DNA of 64,000 nucleotides from Stemphylium vesicarium (lineage: Eukaryota; Ascomycota; Dothideomycetes; Pleosporales; Pleosporaceae). Below are positions 1 through 11,369 of the stretch, piece after piece. The position numbers and the translations under genes are program-made. Numbering within the stretch: the first letter of the stretch is position 1; each line of letters begins with the position of its first letter. The notes under the pieces were generated by a model. The model ran no database searches, was not told the DNA's origin, and saw only the letters and a program-made list of their open reading frames with translations. The DNA lies in NCBI GenBank assembly GCA_004380135.1, contig QXCR01000010.1:186001-250000 (forward strand), written 5' to 3'.

Positions 1-1338
1 CTCATCGACCCAGACGCAAAAACAAGCCAAGACATGTTCCGTGACGCGGTCAAAGACATTGTCGCAGCAATGGGCTTTCCTCCTTTTGAAGGTGTAGAAA
101 CAGAGTACCCGGAGAACCGTCAAATTTGCCTTAGCCTCTGCGGCTGGTCTCTGGAAGAAGCCGGTGTCCAGCAAACTTGTAACCACCTCGTGTCCAACGG
201 CGAGATATACAAGGCCATTGTTCTTGCCGTCTTCCAGGGCCACAAAGACATTGCTTTGACCCTCCTCCGCGCCACACTTACCGAGAAGAAGCTGCCACAA
301 GACGACATCGGACTCGCAGCCGTCATCGCCTGCGCCTCGCCTTCCTCGGGCGTGTCGGCCTCGCAACGCGAAGCCTGCGCCTGGATGTCCGACATGACAC
401 CAGACCCGTATCTAAAGTCGCTGCTAACCTACTTCATAACCGGGGACTGGAGCAGCGTAGTCTCGATGCCGCAACTCTCATTGCACGACCGGGTAGCGGT
501 AGCATGTAAATACCTGCCCGACAGCGCCCTCACTGCGTTCCTCACACACACGACCAACCTCGCCATCCAAACCGGCGATATATCCGGGCTTCTCTTGACA
601 GGGCTAACAACGCGCTCCCTCGACCTCCTCACAGTGCACATATCACAGCACCCCTCCTCGGGGCTGCAAAACGCCGTCCTCCTGCTCTCCCGCGCATGTC
701 CCCTCTACATCCAAGACGCACGCTGGACGCTCTGGAAAGACATATACCTCGAGCACCTGCAAACGTACCGCACCTTCCTCGAACGCACCCGCTACATCAA
801 AGAGCACAATCTCCTCTCCGTCACGCGCGAGGGCCGCAGTGTAAACAAACCGCAACAACCCAGCCTAACCATCCGCTGCCTAAACTGCCAGCAGAACCTC
901 GCGCTGAGAAAAGACGCCCGGTCGAGTAAAAATCGCCTTTTGCCTACACTGCACCACTCTTCTGCTGCTGGTGGCGCTGCGCAGACGTCGTCAACGCACC
1001 ACGCGCACCACCGCGCTACGCCTTCCTTCAGCAAACCGCCCACGGGTCCCCCGCAGAATCCTAATAATAAGACTTCCACCACGCCTGGGTTGCACTGTCC
1101 CAACTGTGGCGCTCAGATGCCAAGGTGCGCGCTGTGTATGCTGTGGTTGGGCTCCCCGGACCCGGCCAAACAGGGCGGGTACGAGACGTTGAAAGGAGAG
1201 GATCATGAGGCGCGGCTCATGGTGTTTTGCATGAGTTGTACACATGGGTTCCATGGGAATCATGCGCGGGATTGGTTTGCGAGACATGCCATGTGTCCTG
1301 TGCCGGATTGTGGGTGCATGTGTGGGTTGATGCGGTGA
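1..1338 (+). CDS. SEA4: SEA complex / GATOR2 subunit Sea4 (MIOS homologue), C-terminal part
   Basis: The reading frame is open from base 1, so the gene begins upstream and only about the last 445 residues are here. This region is largely helical and without introns. The C-terminus carries a Cys/His-rich zinc-ribbon/RING-like module: a CLNCQQNL pair, then a low-complexity linker, CPNCGAQMPRCALC, and a final FCMSCTHGFHGNHARDWF...CPVPDCGCMC block. That arrangement is typical of the MIOS/Sea4 family, whose N-terminal WD40 propeller would lie outside the window. In yeast and animals these proteins belong to the vacuole/lysosome-associated SEA/GATOR2 complex that relays amino-acid status to TORC1; the role here follows from homology. 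It converges with the next gene, with about 195 bp between their stops. Confidence 0.88.
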   Translation, partial: LIDPDAKTSQDMFRDAVKDIVAAMGFPPFEGVETEYPENRQICLSLCGWSLEEAGVQQTCNHLVSNGEIYKAIVLAVFQGHKDIALTLLRATLTEKKLPQDDIGLAAVIACASPSSGVSASQREACAWMSDMTPDPYLKSLLTYFITGDWSSVVSMPQLSLHDRVAVACKYLPDSALTAFLTHTTNLAIQTGDISGLLLTGLTTRSLDLLTVHISQHPSSGLQNAVLLLSRACPLYIQDARWTLWKDIYLEHLQTYRTFLERTRYIKEHNLLSVTREGRSVNKPQQPSLTIRCLNCQQNLALRKDARSSKNRLLPTLHHSSAAGGAAQTSSTHHAHHRATPSFSKPPTGPPQNPNNKTSTTPGLHCPNCGAQMPRCALCMLWLGSPDPAKQGGYETLKGEDHEARLMVFCMSCTHGFHGNHARDWFARHAMCPVPDCGCMCGLMR

Positions 1339-1533
1339 GTAGGGAGGTGGTTTGTGATGGGGGGTTAGTTGTACTATAAAGATCAACTTCGTTTACTTAT
1401 CCTCGTACAAACATGCCTATTCTTCTCTGCCTATATCTCGCGTAATCTTCTGCATTCGAAAACAATTATCGTACATCCTTCCAGTCATCCCATCCCATCC
1501 CATCCCATCTCCATTTCATCCCACCTGCTCCAT
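1339..1533. other. Short convergent intergenic region with CCCAT repeat
   Basis: Space between two convergent stops. It must contain both polyadenylation regions. A short pentanucleotide run (about five copies of CATCC/CCCAT) lies at about 1487-1509. Nothing else was recognised. Confidence 0.6.
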
Positions 1534-3131
1534 CTACAAAGCCTCCAAAACACGAACATCACTCATAGTCTCAAAGGGTATCTTCTCAATCCTTGTATCA
1601 TTCCTCAACGCCCACTGTAGCGTCTTTTCTAGAATCCGTCGTCCGGTGTGTTCAATCGGTAGCCTGGAAACGAATGATTAGCCCCACTGTAAGAACCCAA
1701 ACAAGCAGAAAAAACACAATGAGAACTGATGTCTTGAAAGAAAAAAGAAGACTTACCAATGTCCCGCACCCTTGACAATAACAACCTGACTCCCCTTGAC
1801 CAAATAATCCCGCGCGTTATCCAGCGCAAGCCGCTGGTCAAACGCAGGTTCATACTGGCCCATGATGAGTGTAGCCGGTGCTCTGAGCGCGCCTTCCGGC
1901 GCGGTATTTGCAAGCGTTCCAGACGAAGAAGACGAGTACATGTCTGAAGCGTTGGAGGAGATATTGTACAGCGCAGCGGTAATCTCAAGCGACTTCTCCC
2001 ATTTTCCAAACACGAGGTTTTCGCGGTAAATGCGGATTTTCTCGGCCATGCCACGGTCGGCGAGTCTGCGTTGGATGTCATCACTGTAGCCATGGCTGGG
2101 TTGCGGCGTCTTGGTGTGAAGCTGTGCGCGCGCGGGGCCTGTAGAAATTGCCATGGACTCTGCGGCTTCAATGGGGTCCAAGACCGTGGTCGACGATCTT
2201 GTTTTGCTGCGGGGGCCTTTGCCCAGGCTGTGGAGGATGCGGAGGAACCAGTAGTTGCCAAAGGTTGCGAAGACTTTGTTTAGAGGCTGTGGGAGGTGGA
2301 AGACGAAGATGTAGAAGGAGCGGCGGAATTGGCTTGCTACGGGGCCTAGCGCGTTGATGCCATTCTTTAGTAGCCGGGTGTTGAGGGGCGAGGAGACCCA
2401 CGTGTGTAGCATTTGCTTTGCGAGGAGTATTCTGTTCTGCGCGTTTGAGCGCTGGAGGCCGGGGATAACGCCGCCTGTGATGATCCAGTGGTCGGCTAGT
2501 ACATGGGCCTCGGATGCGAGGCGTGCGCCTATGACGGCGCCCCAGTCGTGTGTTACTACTACTGTCTTCTTGTCTTCCTGCAGGAACTGCTGGCGTATGC
2601 TGATGATGAACTCGCTGAGCGCTTCGAGCATTTCACTTGGACCGTACGCGGGGAGGCTGTCCGAGCCACCGTAACCGGGGAGATCGACGGCAACGAGGAT
2701 GGTGTCTTGTTGGAGGGAAGGGGATTGGAGGAGGTGTCGCCATATGAGGAAAGAATCGGGGAAACCTACTATCGTTAGTAACATCTTTCGACAAGAGGAA
2801 CAGTCCTTCTCTTCTGCCAAAGCTACATACCGTGTATGAAGATGGCGACATTCTTCGCTTTTCCAGACTCAGGCCCGTCATGTACAACGTAGTGCACCTT
2901 CTTACCGCCGCTCGTCTCAAAGAAGGCGTGCCTGAAGCCCGGCAGCGGCTCTCGATCTAGACTCCAAAACCGATCTTGCGCAGCTGCCAACTCGCGCTTC
3001 TCTTCCTCGCTATCTTTTGCCCAGAGCGCTCCGTTCTTCACCACCGCCAACGTCCACGCTCCAGCAAGACTCACCAGCCCAAACGTGAGCTTAAACCCGC
3101 CCCACGCCAGATTCCCCAATTGTTCCGACAT
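1534..3131 (-). CDS. Membrane-anchored alpha/beta hydrolase, epoxide-hydrolase type
   Basis: Three exons (3131-2831, 2765-1757, 1663-1534) give 479 residues. Both introns have GT-AG ends and matching phases, and the second has a GCTAATC branch site. Residues about 10-35 are hydrophobic and could be a membrane anchor. The fold signatures are in order: an HGFPDSF oxyanion loop (about residue 100), DLPGYGGSD, a THDWGA nucleophile elbow with Asp174, and a GAGHW motif with the catalytic His near 436. An Asp nucleophile in HDWG is characteristic of epoxide hydrolases and haloalkane dehalogenases rather than esterases. A Ser-rich insertion sits in the cap/late core. The substrate cannot be read from the sequence. 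The start is the ATG followed by SEQLGNL; no ATG lies shortly upstream in frame. Confidence 0.85.
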
Positions 3132-4463
3132 GGCCAAGTTGGCAAGTGTCGAAGAGGGTTTTTACCTCCGTACGAACGAGGTTTCAGCCGCCGAAGAAAG
3201 AAAGTCGAAGTCAATCAACAAGTAGAAGAAGAAGAAGAAGAAGAAGAAGAGTGGATGGAGAACAAGTCGAAATCGCAATCCACGCTCAGGCGCCCTTTCG
3301 TACACTCCAAACTCTCGTGCACACAATAACGAACCCCAAGTCGTAAGAACCTGTAAGCCCTGTAACCTTGTTGAAAGAGGCCAAGTTCGAAGGAAGAAAA
3401 AAAAACTGCACGAGAGTTCAAAGAGCAAGAAAAAACCTACCCCTCCATGCCTACCGACGTGCGTATCCACCCCCGCACTCCTCGCCAGCCCAGCAAGCAA
3501 GCACGCGCGCACACATGCCCATCACAACGAACATCTCGGCCGGCGTTCTGCCTCGCTCTGGCGAAGATGCGCAGGTGACATTGCGTAGTCCACGCGGCAG
3601 CGCAGCAAAGTGCAGCAAAGGCGCATTCCTGCAATGACGATCCAGGGTCCAAACCGCGCGAACGACATCGGTAAGGGGCGTAAGCATAGGCAAGTTATGA
3701 CGGTATTGGTCATAGCTTCTTTTTGCTTTCCCGCGTCAAGGCCTATGCGGTCATGGTTGGTGCAGGTGGAGTGTAGATCTTTCTTGCTGTTGCTACTACT
3801 ACTACTCCGCGGAACGGGAGATTGGGGTGCGATTCAGATACGCTTGCAGCTTGATTTGAGTGTGGAAGCTGGGGTAGCATTTTTGTGCAGGATGCATGCA
3901 TGTTTATGTTGCGGCTACAGCTCCGGTGAACTGCGCTATGGTCGCATGCGTGTTGGGAAGCAGACGACGATGGCCTCTTATTCCCCTGCGCTTCAGTTGT
4001 GCTCGTTGTACTGTGAAATGCACAACTGCTTTGCGCAGGAGGTTTGATGCAGAGTGAAAGTCATGCACTCCAGACGCATCGCACTGACGATCTTGAGGCT
4101 CTGTTTTCCTGACGTCTCTAGATGCAGCTTCTTCTTCCCATCGCTGGCTTGATATATGACTTTGGCCCTCGGAATCAACCACAATGTCGACTTTTCTTTT
4201 GTAAAGTTTGGAATTCGTGGCACGTTATATGGCTGCCACGATTGAGTTACATGCGCTTTGGGCGCAACATGCGCATTCATGTCGAAACAGATCCTGCCCT
4301 GTCCAGGAATTCACCATGGCGCCTCCATTATCGTGACATCGCAGTGTCGGGTATCAAAAAAAAACAATCCTCTGCACAAAATATCCCACCTTTCCTCTCA
4401 TCCAGTACTCATAACCACACAAACAACGTCGAGATACTTGCTTCTTATTCCAACACAACCAGC
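3132..4463. other. Intergenic region with (GAA)n and (CTA)n microsatellites
   Basis: About 1.3 kb without a supportable gene. It contains the promoter of the hydrolase gene, a (GAA)n run, a (CTA)n run near 3786-3802 and several A-rich tracts. Open frames here have no recognisable domains and overlap each other on both strands, so none is called. Confidence 0.6.
3225..3250 (+). repeat. (GAA)n trinucleotide microsatellite
   Basis: Nearly nine perfect GAA units, in the 5' flank of the minus-strand hydrolase gene about 95 bp upstream of its ATG. Confidence 0.95.
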
Positions 4464-5024
4464 TCATCGCCTCTTTCCCTTAACCCTCTCCATAACCCTC
4501 AACTCCGCACTCCTCTGCAACCTCAAATCCTCCAACTCGCGCTCAACCGCCCTATTCCTCTCCACAACCTCCTTCCTCCTCTCCATGCGCTCCCGAACCT
4601 CCTCCATCTTCCCCCTCACCACATCCTCAACAACACGCTCCAGCTGCCCCGCATCTTCAATCTCATGCTCCCTAATAAACCGATCCGCAAACTCCTGAAT
4701 CGTATGGGGCGACGGGCCCGGTCCACCGGTGTGGTAACCGTTCTTGTGGGTAACGTGGAGACCCGGTATCGCAGAGGCGTGGGTGCGCAGGTGCGACGAG
4801 ATTGGAATGGGCAGTTGCGAGGCGGAGATTGTGGGGATTTCTTGGGCTGGTTTGCGCGGTGAGGGGGCCGAGGGCGGGCTGAGGATCAGGTCCATGAGGT
4901 TGTTTTCAAACGTCTCGTCGTAGCGCACTGTCGCGGGGGAGAAGTCGACCATGGGCGATGTGAGTTCGGGTTCGTCACGCGGAGTGAGCGGCGCGTTGCT
5001 CATTATTGTGTCTTCGTTGCCCAT
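4464..5024 (-). CDS. Unrecognised 186-residue protein with C-terminal coiled coil
   Basis: Single-exon frame of 186 residues starting MGNEDTIMSN. The N-terminal half is rich in Pro, Ser and Thr (for example TPRDEPELTSP and LSPPSAPSPRKP) and looks disordered. From about residue 110 it becomes strongly charged and helical (REHEIEDAGQLERVVEDVV, then repeated Glu/Arg heptads to RVKGKRR), typical of a coiled coil. I do not recognise the family. It is divergently arranged with the SF3b5 gene; only 275 bp separate the two start codons, so they probably share a promoter. A second in-frame ATG seven codons downstream is an alternative start. The length of the frame, its composition and its spacing make it a credible gene. 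Confidence 0.65.
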   Translation of the reverse strand: MGNEDTIMSNAPLTPRDEPELTSPMVDFSPATVRYDETFENNLMDLILSPPSAPSPRKPAQEIPTISASQLPIPISSHLRTHASAIPGLHVTHKNGYHTGGPGPSPHTIQEFADRFIREHEIEDAGQLERVVEDVVRGKMEEVRERMERRKEVVERNRAVERELEDLRLQRSAELRVMERVKGKRR

Positions 5025-5299
5025 TTTTGAAGCGTCCGTTGGATACGTAGTGGGAATGCGACGCGTGGATTGTAGCGGAGATTGTTGGGCGATTTATCAC
5101 GGGATATAGGGTAGTGGGGGCGCAAGTGTGGTGAGGGTGTTGTGAGCATGAAGTTGTTGATGCGTTCGTGACTAAGCCGGGGGGTCTTGCAGGCACCTCC
5201 GCGGTCGTCGTCCATGGGCCCAACTTTTGCGACCAAGACCGTCACCACTGCACGTTTCAAAGACTTCGACACGCATAATCTCCCTACTCGTATACCACC
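5025..5299. promoter_or_regulatory. Short bidirectional promoter region
   Basis: 275 bp between divergent start codons (coiled-coil protein to the left, SF3b5 to the right). No individual binding site is claimed. Confidence 0.5.
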
Positions 5300-5605
5300 A
5301 TGGCTGATAAACTCCGCGCGCAACAACAACTCGAAGCGCTTCAAGCCCGATACATCGGTATCGGCAGCGCAGACACTACCAAACACGAATGGACATCCAA
5401 CATTGCGCGCGACTCGCTGTCAAGTTATGTCGGACACCCGCCTCTTCTCCAGTACATGAGCATTGGGCTGGGTCAGCCGCGCGAGAAGACGAGGCTACAG
5501 CTGCTGGAAAGGATGGTCAGGCCGGTTGGACCGCCGCCTGAGGTGAGTAGCGTATAACGATCTGCTGGAGCGTGGCCGCTGACAAGAGCACAGCAACAAG
5601 ACTGA
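5300..5605 (+). CDS. SF3B5: Splicing factor 3b subunit 5 (SF3b10)
   Basis: Two exons (5300-5542 and 5594-5605) give 84 residues, matching the small size of the family. The sequence carries the family signatures LEALQARYIGIGSADTTKHEW, RDSLSSYVGHPPLLQYMSI and a late MVRPVGPPPE. The last exon encodes only Gln-Gln-Asp; the donor GAG|GTGAGT and acceptor CACAG are phase 0. Without splicing, the frame would end after VSSV, so the intron decides the C-terminus. SF3b5 is a small structural subunit of the SF3b complex of the U2 snRNP and lies against the SF3B1 HEAT solenoid. It acts in the nucleus in branch-site recognition. Confidence 0.92.
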
Positions 5606-5931
5606 TGCAGTCTCCATTCGAATGCGATCTAGTTATGGACGAGGAAGACGTGTGAGCGCGCAATGGGAGAGCGTAAAGGCCGCCCTGGCCCCAACGCAAC
5701 GGATGCACAGCATAGTCATGGGGATACAAGGCCAACTGGCTACGTGCTGCTTGTTTGAACGGCTCAACGCTGTTTCTATAGACATGTTCGGATCCCGTAG
5801 CAAAACGCCGAATACTGGTGGTGTGAGAGGTATATACAGACCTCTACTTTAATGACAAGACGATAGCCCGGCTACCACGCTGAGCGGAGCCCAAAATGCT
5901 CATTCAAACCCAACTTCCCTCTCGTGACGTC
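5606..5931. other. Convergent intergenic region
   Basis: 326 bp between the stops of SF3b5 and the ankyrin gene. Nothing beyond 3' flanks is recognised. Confidence 0.5.
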
Positions 5932-6602
5932 TCAATCGCTCTCACTCCCACTTCCTGTCGGGCCATCGTCGTCGTCCTCGACAACATCTCCACCGGCCAT
6001 CATGGCAAACTCGCCCTTTTGCAGCATAGTCTTCAGCTCTGTGTTTCGGGGGTCTGCCAGCTCTATGGGCTTGAGCTTCGCCTTGTTCCTTATTCTCGGA
6101 TCGCATCCTGCGTCTAGGAGCATGGCGACGATGGATTGGCCATGGGGCCACACGGCTTTGTCGAGTGAGTTGACGTAGCGTACGGCTTTGTGGAGGGGGG
6201 TGTCTTGTTCCATGCGGTCGATCTCGTCGATTTCGAGGCCTTCTTGGTCGAGAAGCATGTCAATGACTTCGACTGTGACGTGTCAGTTTGGGTGTTTGCA
6301 ATCACATCAGTTCCTTCAGGTACTTACAGCTCCCGTAGGTTGCAGCGACATGAAGGCAGCCGTTGCCCATGCCGTCCCGCGCATTGTTCAGTATGTCTGC
6401 TACATGCTCTTCCGCCTTCTTTCCCGACTTTGTGGCGGCCGAAGTCAGCTCTTTTAACGTCTCCTCGAGGAGTTCGGTGTTGTTGCGGCGGCACGCTTCT
6501 AGGAGGAGTTCGCGCGGAGAGGCACCCTGACAGGCCGTTAGATTTTATGCATGCTCCCCCGCCTGTCAATGCAAATCAAGCACATACGTCTTCGTCAGCC
6601 AT
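5932..6602 (-). CDS. Ankyrin-repeat protein, Yar1-like
   Basis: Three exons (6602-6588, 6526-6328, 6272-5932) give 184 residues; the first exon holds only five codons (Met-Ala-Asp-Glu-Asp). All introns are GT-AG with consistent phases. Ankyrin signatures are GNGCLHVAATYGSFEVIDMLL, DTPLHKAVRYV and VAMLLDAGCDPRIRNKAKLKPIELA, followed by an acidic tail ending DDDDGPTGSGSESD. Size, number of repeats, the DPRIRNK motif in the last repeat and the acidic C-terminus resemble yeast Yar1, the dedicated chaperone of ribosomal protein uS3. Assignment to Yar1 rather than another short ankyrin protein is inference. It is divergent from the Pol III gene. Confidence 0.75.
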
Positions 6603-7065
6603 GTTGAGGTGTTCCCGTTGTTGCTCAAAGTGCCTGTGCAGGGGCGGGTTGGCTGACAGCAAGTCTCAAGTACAGGGCACGCGTGTGAATGTTTCGTCGA
6701 CTTGTTTGGCGGGGTATTTCGGAAGTGCTAACGGAAAGAAGATGAACAGGGCAGGCTCAAGGGCGGTGAGGAGGAGAACAAGAGAGTGGTGCTGTTATGC
6801 GACTAGAAACAGCGATAAAGCAGGAAACCGTCAGTTTGTTTGGCTAGCACTGTGACAAGTCGCCAGGCTACTCTCTCCGCGAAACTGGGTGCATAAGCTC
6901 GCAATCTGAGACAGCCGGACGCTGATGGCTGCCCAGGTGCCCAGCTGGCTGTTCCTCGCCGCCCCGCACTTTTCCTTTTCCGGCATTAGCGCCAGAAGGT
7001 CCCACCATAATCTTTTGACCATTCGTCGCATCCACTTCCAAGTCACGACGACTCTACCATTCGCC
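6603..7065. promoter_or_regulatory. Bidirectional promoter region
   Basis: 463 bp between divergent start codons of the ankyrin gene and the RNA polymerase III subunit gene. No specific site is claimed. Confidence 0.5.
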
Positions 7066-7622
7066 ATGTTGCTCTGTAAGTGTTGATGTTCCTGTTGCAA
7101 ATACAATAGAAATAACTACTCCTCCGTCTTTCATCTCACAGCTAACATCCCTCCAGTCTGCCCAACATGCAGCAACATGCTGCGCGTCTCCGCAGTACCA
7201 CCCGGCGACCCTACGACCGAAGATTTCGTCGGCCAGAACCGCTTCGAATGCCTGACCTGCCCCTACCACTTTGTCATCAACAAGCGCTACTACGAGCGCA
7301 AGTACATGAAGAAGAAGGAAGTTGAAGATATTCTGGGAGGAAAGGGTGCCTGGGACAATGTAGATAAAACGGAAGGTAGGTTGCGCAGCACACAGGCCAT
7401 TTTAACCGAGCATACAAAGCTGACGCGTGCAACACAGTACAATGTCCAAATGAAAAGTGCAGAAACCACGAGGCATACTGGTACCAGTTGCAGATTCGTA
7501 GTGCTGATGAGCCTATGACTGCTTTCTACAAGGTGAGTTTGTACCTCGTTCATTCGTTTGCCAGGGAGCTTTCTACTGACGCGCTGCAGTGCACCCAATG
7601 CGCGAAAGAGTGGCGAGAATAA
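7066..7622 (+). CDS. RPC11: DNA-directed RNA polymerase III subunit C11
   Basis: Four exons (7066-7075, 7157-7375, 7438-7532, 7590-7622) give 118 residues. The first exon is only ten bases, joining to MLLFCPTCSNML. The N-terminal zinc ribbon has CPTC...CLTC. The C-terminal TFIIS-type ribbon has CPNEKC...CTQC and the invariant acidic hairpin RSADEPMTAFYKC. That hairpin stimulates transcript cleavage by Pol III and is needed for termination and reinitiation. Length and both ribbons match the family (about 110 residues). All phases agree across the introns. Confidence 0.95.
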
Positions 7623-8002
7623 AATATTACCATTGCGCGCATAAGTTCAAGGAGTTTTGGGAGCAATTTCACGTTTCGGTATACCCCGGTTAGCTTTTTG
7701 ACGAGTGCAGAAATATACATATACAAATTCATGGCCTGGCCAGTCTGGTGCTGCGCTTGCATCCGATTCGTTCGTTCACGTTTCACTGCATCGCGGGCCA
7801 ACACGAGCTTATCCGGACTACAAAGAAACACTGGCTAGTGCTGTTGGAAGAGAATCGAACACAACATGATATCACCAAGCCCGCAAAACGCTCCATTACC
7901 CATCCCCCGAGAAGATTATACACAACCCGAAAGAAGTCCCTATCATACACCGTCAAGACCATCCCATTATCCAAAAAAGTCCCATATACAACACATACCC
8001 CT
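7623..8002. other. Convergent intergenic region
   Basis: 380 bp of 3' flanks between RPC11 and the Zn2Cys6 regulator. No other feature seen. Confidence 0.5.
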
Positions 8003-11000
8003 TTACGAATCCCCCTGACCCGTCCCCTCCCTACTAACCCCAAACATGGGCACAACACTATCGCTAATCCCCTGCACCCTCTCACTCACACCCACACCAT
8101 CCATAACACCGTTTTTCGGACTCCCCATCGCCGGCGTATTACTCGGCCAAGCCCACAGGGCATCGAAATCAATCTGCTCGTCCAGCCCGCTCTCCTCACT
8201 ATGCAAACTAGGCACACGTGTAGCTTCCAGAGCGGATAGATCCAGCATCGCAGACAGCGAGGGTGGTTTCGACGGCGATTGAAGTAACGGCGTTGCCATG
8301 TCGAGGGGCTGTGGATCTTGGATGGGGGAGAGGTGGACGGAGAAGTCTTGGGCTGGGGGGTTGAGCGTCGATGACGACGTGGGGTCTTGGGGTTGGGGTG
8401 GCATTTGATGGTTTGCCATGGGAGTTTGATGGGGAGGTAGATGGAGGGACTGCTGTTGTTGGTGCTGGCCTGAGACTTGGTATGGTAGTGATGGTGATGT
8501 GTCGTTGAGAGGCGCGGTTTGTAGCCCGGGATAGATGTGCACAGGGACCTGATGAAGACGAGGTGTCGTCCCGTCAATAGCGTTTGTAGCCTGTGCCAAA
8601 CCGGCGACACTCGGACTGGCGTGCTGCTGCTGGTTATGCGCCTGCTGCTGCTGCGGCATCTGCACCCCATAAAGCTGCGACGCGATACTCGGCAACGTCG
8701 AATTCCCCCCTTGATCATGTTTCCTCCGTACCCGCTGCTGCGCAACCACATCTCGAAACGAACTCAGGATATATACCAGCCGACTAGCCTGCTGATCGCA
8801 CTCAGCACAATAATTCATCACATTAATAGCATTCACCACGCAATTATCCGTGACGTCAATCTTATACAGCCCCGCAAAGTCGCTAGCGAGGATAACCAGC
8901 GTGGCAGCGAAGAGAAAGTAGATAACCGCCGGGTTGCGCCGGGACAAGTACCCAGCTTCGAACGCGTTCTGAATCAACAGGATGGTATGGACGGAGGCTA
9001 TGACGCACGCCTCGCTGAACCGCTCCATGCGGATAAAGGGTCGCGGTCCCCTGTTTACAGGCTGCTCGACGTGGCGTTGCGTTTCTTTGTTCAGTATGTA
9101 GAGCAGGAACGGCCGGGTGAGCAGGATAATGGAGTGGCAGTAGAACAGGTTGACGTGCAGGATAGCCACGCCCTGGCTCGGTGATGCCGTGGCCGCTTGT
9201 CGCCACTGCAAAATGGGTGTCAGCGCCCTGGGCCACGTCTTGCAGATATCCGATATCTCCTGCGCAAGACGCGTGCTTATCTTGCGCCGCTGGTAGACTT
9301 TTCGTAAAATGATGCCGATTACTTTGCAGCTGCGGACGGCGGCTTCGAGGGCCGGCGGACCGGTTTCGTTGTAGTCGTGGACTGTTTTCGGGGTGAAGCT
9401 CCAGGGCTGGTCGTGGTCGCCGTTGGGGGGTTGGAGGGTGTCGCCGGAACAGTCATCTTCTGAGATTGCTGTTGGGCGGCCGAGGGAACAGGATAGTAGC
9501 CGGTCGATGACGAAGATGGAGCGCCATAGGTCTTTTCGCTGCGTTTGCTCTTCTGGACTGAAGATTACCATTGTTTCTTCCCGGTGCAGGCCGAGGGCGA
9601 GCGCGGATCGTGCCGCCATGCCGAGTAATGCGAAAGCTGTGTTTCGCTTGGATTTTGCGAGCATGTAGAATGACATGAGGAGTAGTGCTTGGACGGACCA
9701 GAAGTCCTGGTCTTCCAGCCCTGTCATGGGGTCGTTCAGGTTCTTGGCGTTGAGGTAGAACGCCTCTGCTCTGTCGAGATGCTCACTTCGCAGTTTATCG
9801 ACAATCAGGGCCTCTGGACTTCCGGACAGTGGGGTGGCCATGGTTAGTCCGATAGCAAAGACGAGGTAGAGTAAGCATAGCCATGAGGAGTTGACCGAAA
9901 GCGGATCCGAGTAGCATTGTTCCAGCCGCTCGAGGAAACGGTCACGGTTGAAGACCTGCAGCAAGCCGTGGGTGTTGATGAAGAAGGCTTCTACTAATAC
10001 GTGGGCCGTCCGCTCATCCGGGAGAAGATGCGTCTGTTGGTATCCAAGGGGTAGTGAGTATTGGCCTTCGACTATCTTGTGCCGACGTGGGTCGGTGGTG
10101 AATGCTGAGGGCCCGGCTACTGTCTCTACCATCATGCGCAGCAGCTGGAGAAAGGATAATGTAGCTGCATCACCAATGTATAGCACGCGACCGGTTGGAT
10201 CTTGTAGCATTCTGCTCTGGCTTGGGAACTCGGCGACATCATCCCCACCGTCATGAGGAGTGGTGGCAAGTGATGTTGCTGGTCTGCCATTTTCGCTACC
10301 CTGGTTTGCTGGTGGTTGAGGTACTGAGTTGCCTGCATGCTCGACACTCGGTCTGGCAACAGGGGATCTATAAGGCGTTTCTTGCTTTGCGCTGAGTGCG
10401 CGTGCTGATATGTTTGGTCGTTGGACAGTGGAAGATGTCCGCCGATGTATGGTTAGTGGCGAAGGCTGATTCGGGCCATAGTTGGGCGTGTTCGATGCTG
10501 AGTTGTCGTTTGCGCTAAAAATAAGAGAAGAGTCAGTAATGCAATACGCTCGGCTGAGGTTCTCACTTCGTTGATAGCGTTCATGGATGGTACATCCAGG
10601 GATCACTTCTACTCGTCGAGCGAGCAATCCCCGAGCTATCTCCTCGAGGCTACATTGTATAGTAAATAAAATGAACTCACAGAGGACTTTGGCCGTCGCC
10701 GGCAGCTTCAATCGCACGTCTCTTAGTGGGTGGCTTTTCTTCGCTTGGAGAGTTTGGATCTCGGTCCGTGTATATGCATGTGAATTTGCGCTGTCCGCAT
10801 TCAGCAGGTTGGTCCGTGGTCGACTTGACCTGGGTGCTTACCTTGTCGCATGTGCTGCAAGGATATGAACCATTACACTTTGTCTCGTTAGCTGTGAGTT
10901 GATCGATTGGTGGAGATCAATATGCTGTGGCGCTGGTAGAGCGGCGGGAAAAGTCGAGTAAGTCAACCTCCTCGATTGCCCTTTACGACTGCTGGCCGCG

Positions 11001-11369
11001 TCTAGCTGCATGGTCATGATAAGTCGCTTAGGCTAATCAAAGCTCCCGGGTCTACTCCTCTGAGCATGGGGTTCGATCTGTTGAGTATGCAAAGGTATGC
11101 ACCTCCATGGGGAACGGTGTTGTAAGGCAGACGTCCCGTAAGCTTCGGTGCCAAGGTCGTTTAGGAACCAAATGCAGGCCATGTCTGAAACCAGCATTTG
11201 GCCATTATGAAAACGCACGACTTGCCTTTTGCTTCCTGCGCTTGCAACTTTCGCACGCCTGCGCGGTGCGCTGCCGTTGATCTACAAGGTATTCTGTCAG
11301 CAATCCGTAGATGGCAGCTACCAAAATAAGCGAAGACGAACCTGGTGGAACCTTTGGGCGCGTCATCAT
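8003..11369 (-). CDS. Zn2Cys6 fungal transcription factor with fungal_trans domain
   Basis: Five exons (11369-11342, 11281-11226, 10877-10842, 10790-10681, 10514-8003) give 913 residues. The binuclear cluster is assembled from three exons: Cys19, 22, 29, 35, 38 and 45, spacing C-x2-C-x6-C-x5-C-x2-C-x6-C. A KRR basic patch follows. The fungal-specific middle homology domain begins near residue 225 (AHVLVEAFFINTHGLLQVFNR). The C-terminal third is Gln/Pro-rich, typical of activation regions. The second intron starts GCAAGT, a GC-AG intron of about 350 bases placed exactly before the third cysteine; phase 0 on both sides supports it. The fourth intron (10680-10515) is read as one long intron, since splitting it breaks the frame. 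The target genes are unknown. It is divergent from the CoA-transferase gene, a possible target. Confidence 0.85.

Noticed and set aside
10515..10680. A small extra exon inside the fourth intron of the Zn2Cys6 gene (between GTGAGT...TGTAG and GTGAGA...TTTTTAG)
   Set aside because: Including it gives either a stop codon or a frame mismatch with the long last exon, while skipping it joins the flanks in phase.
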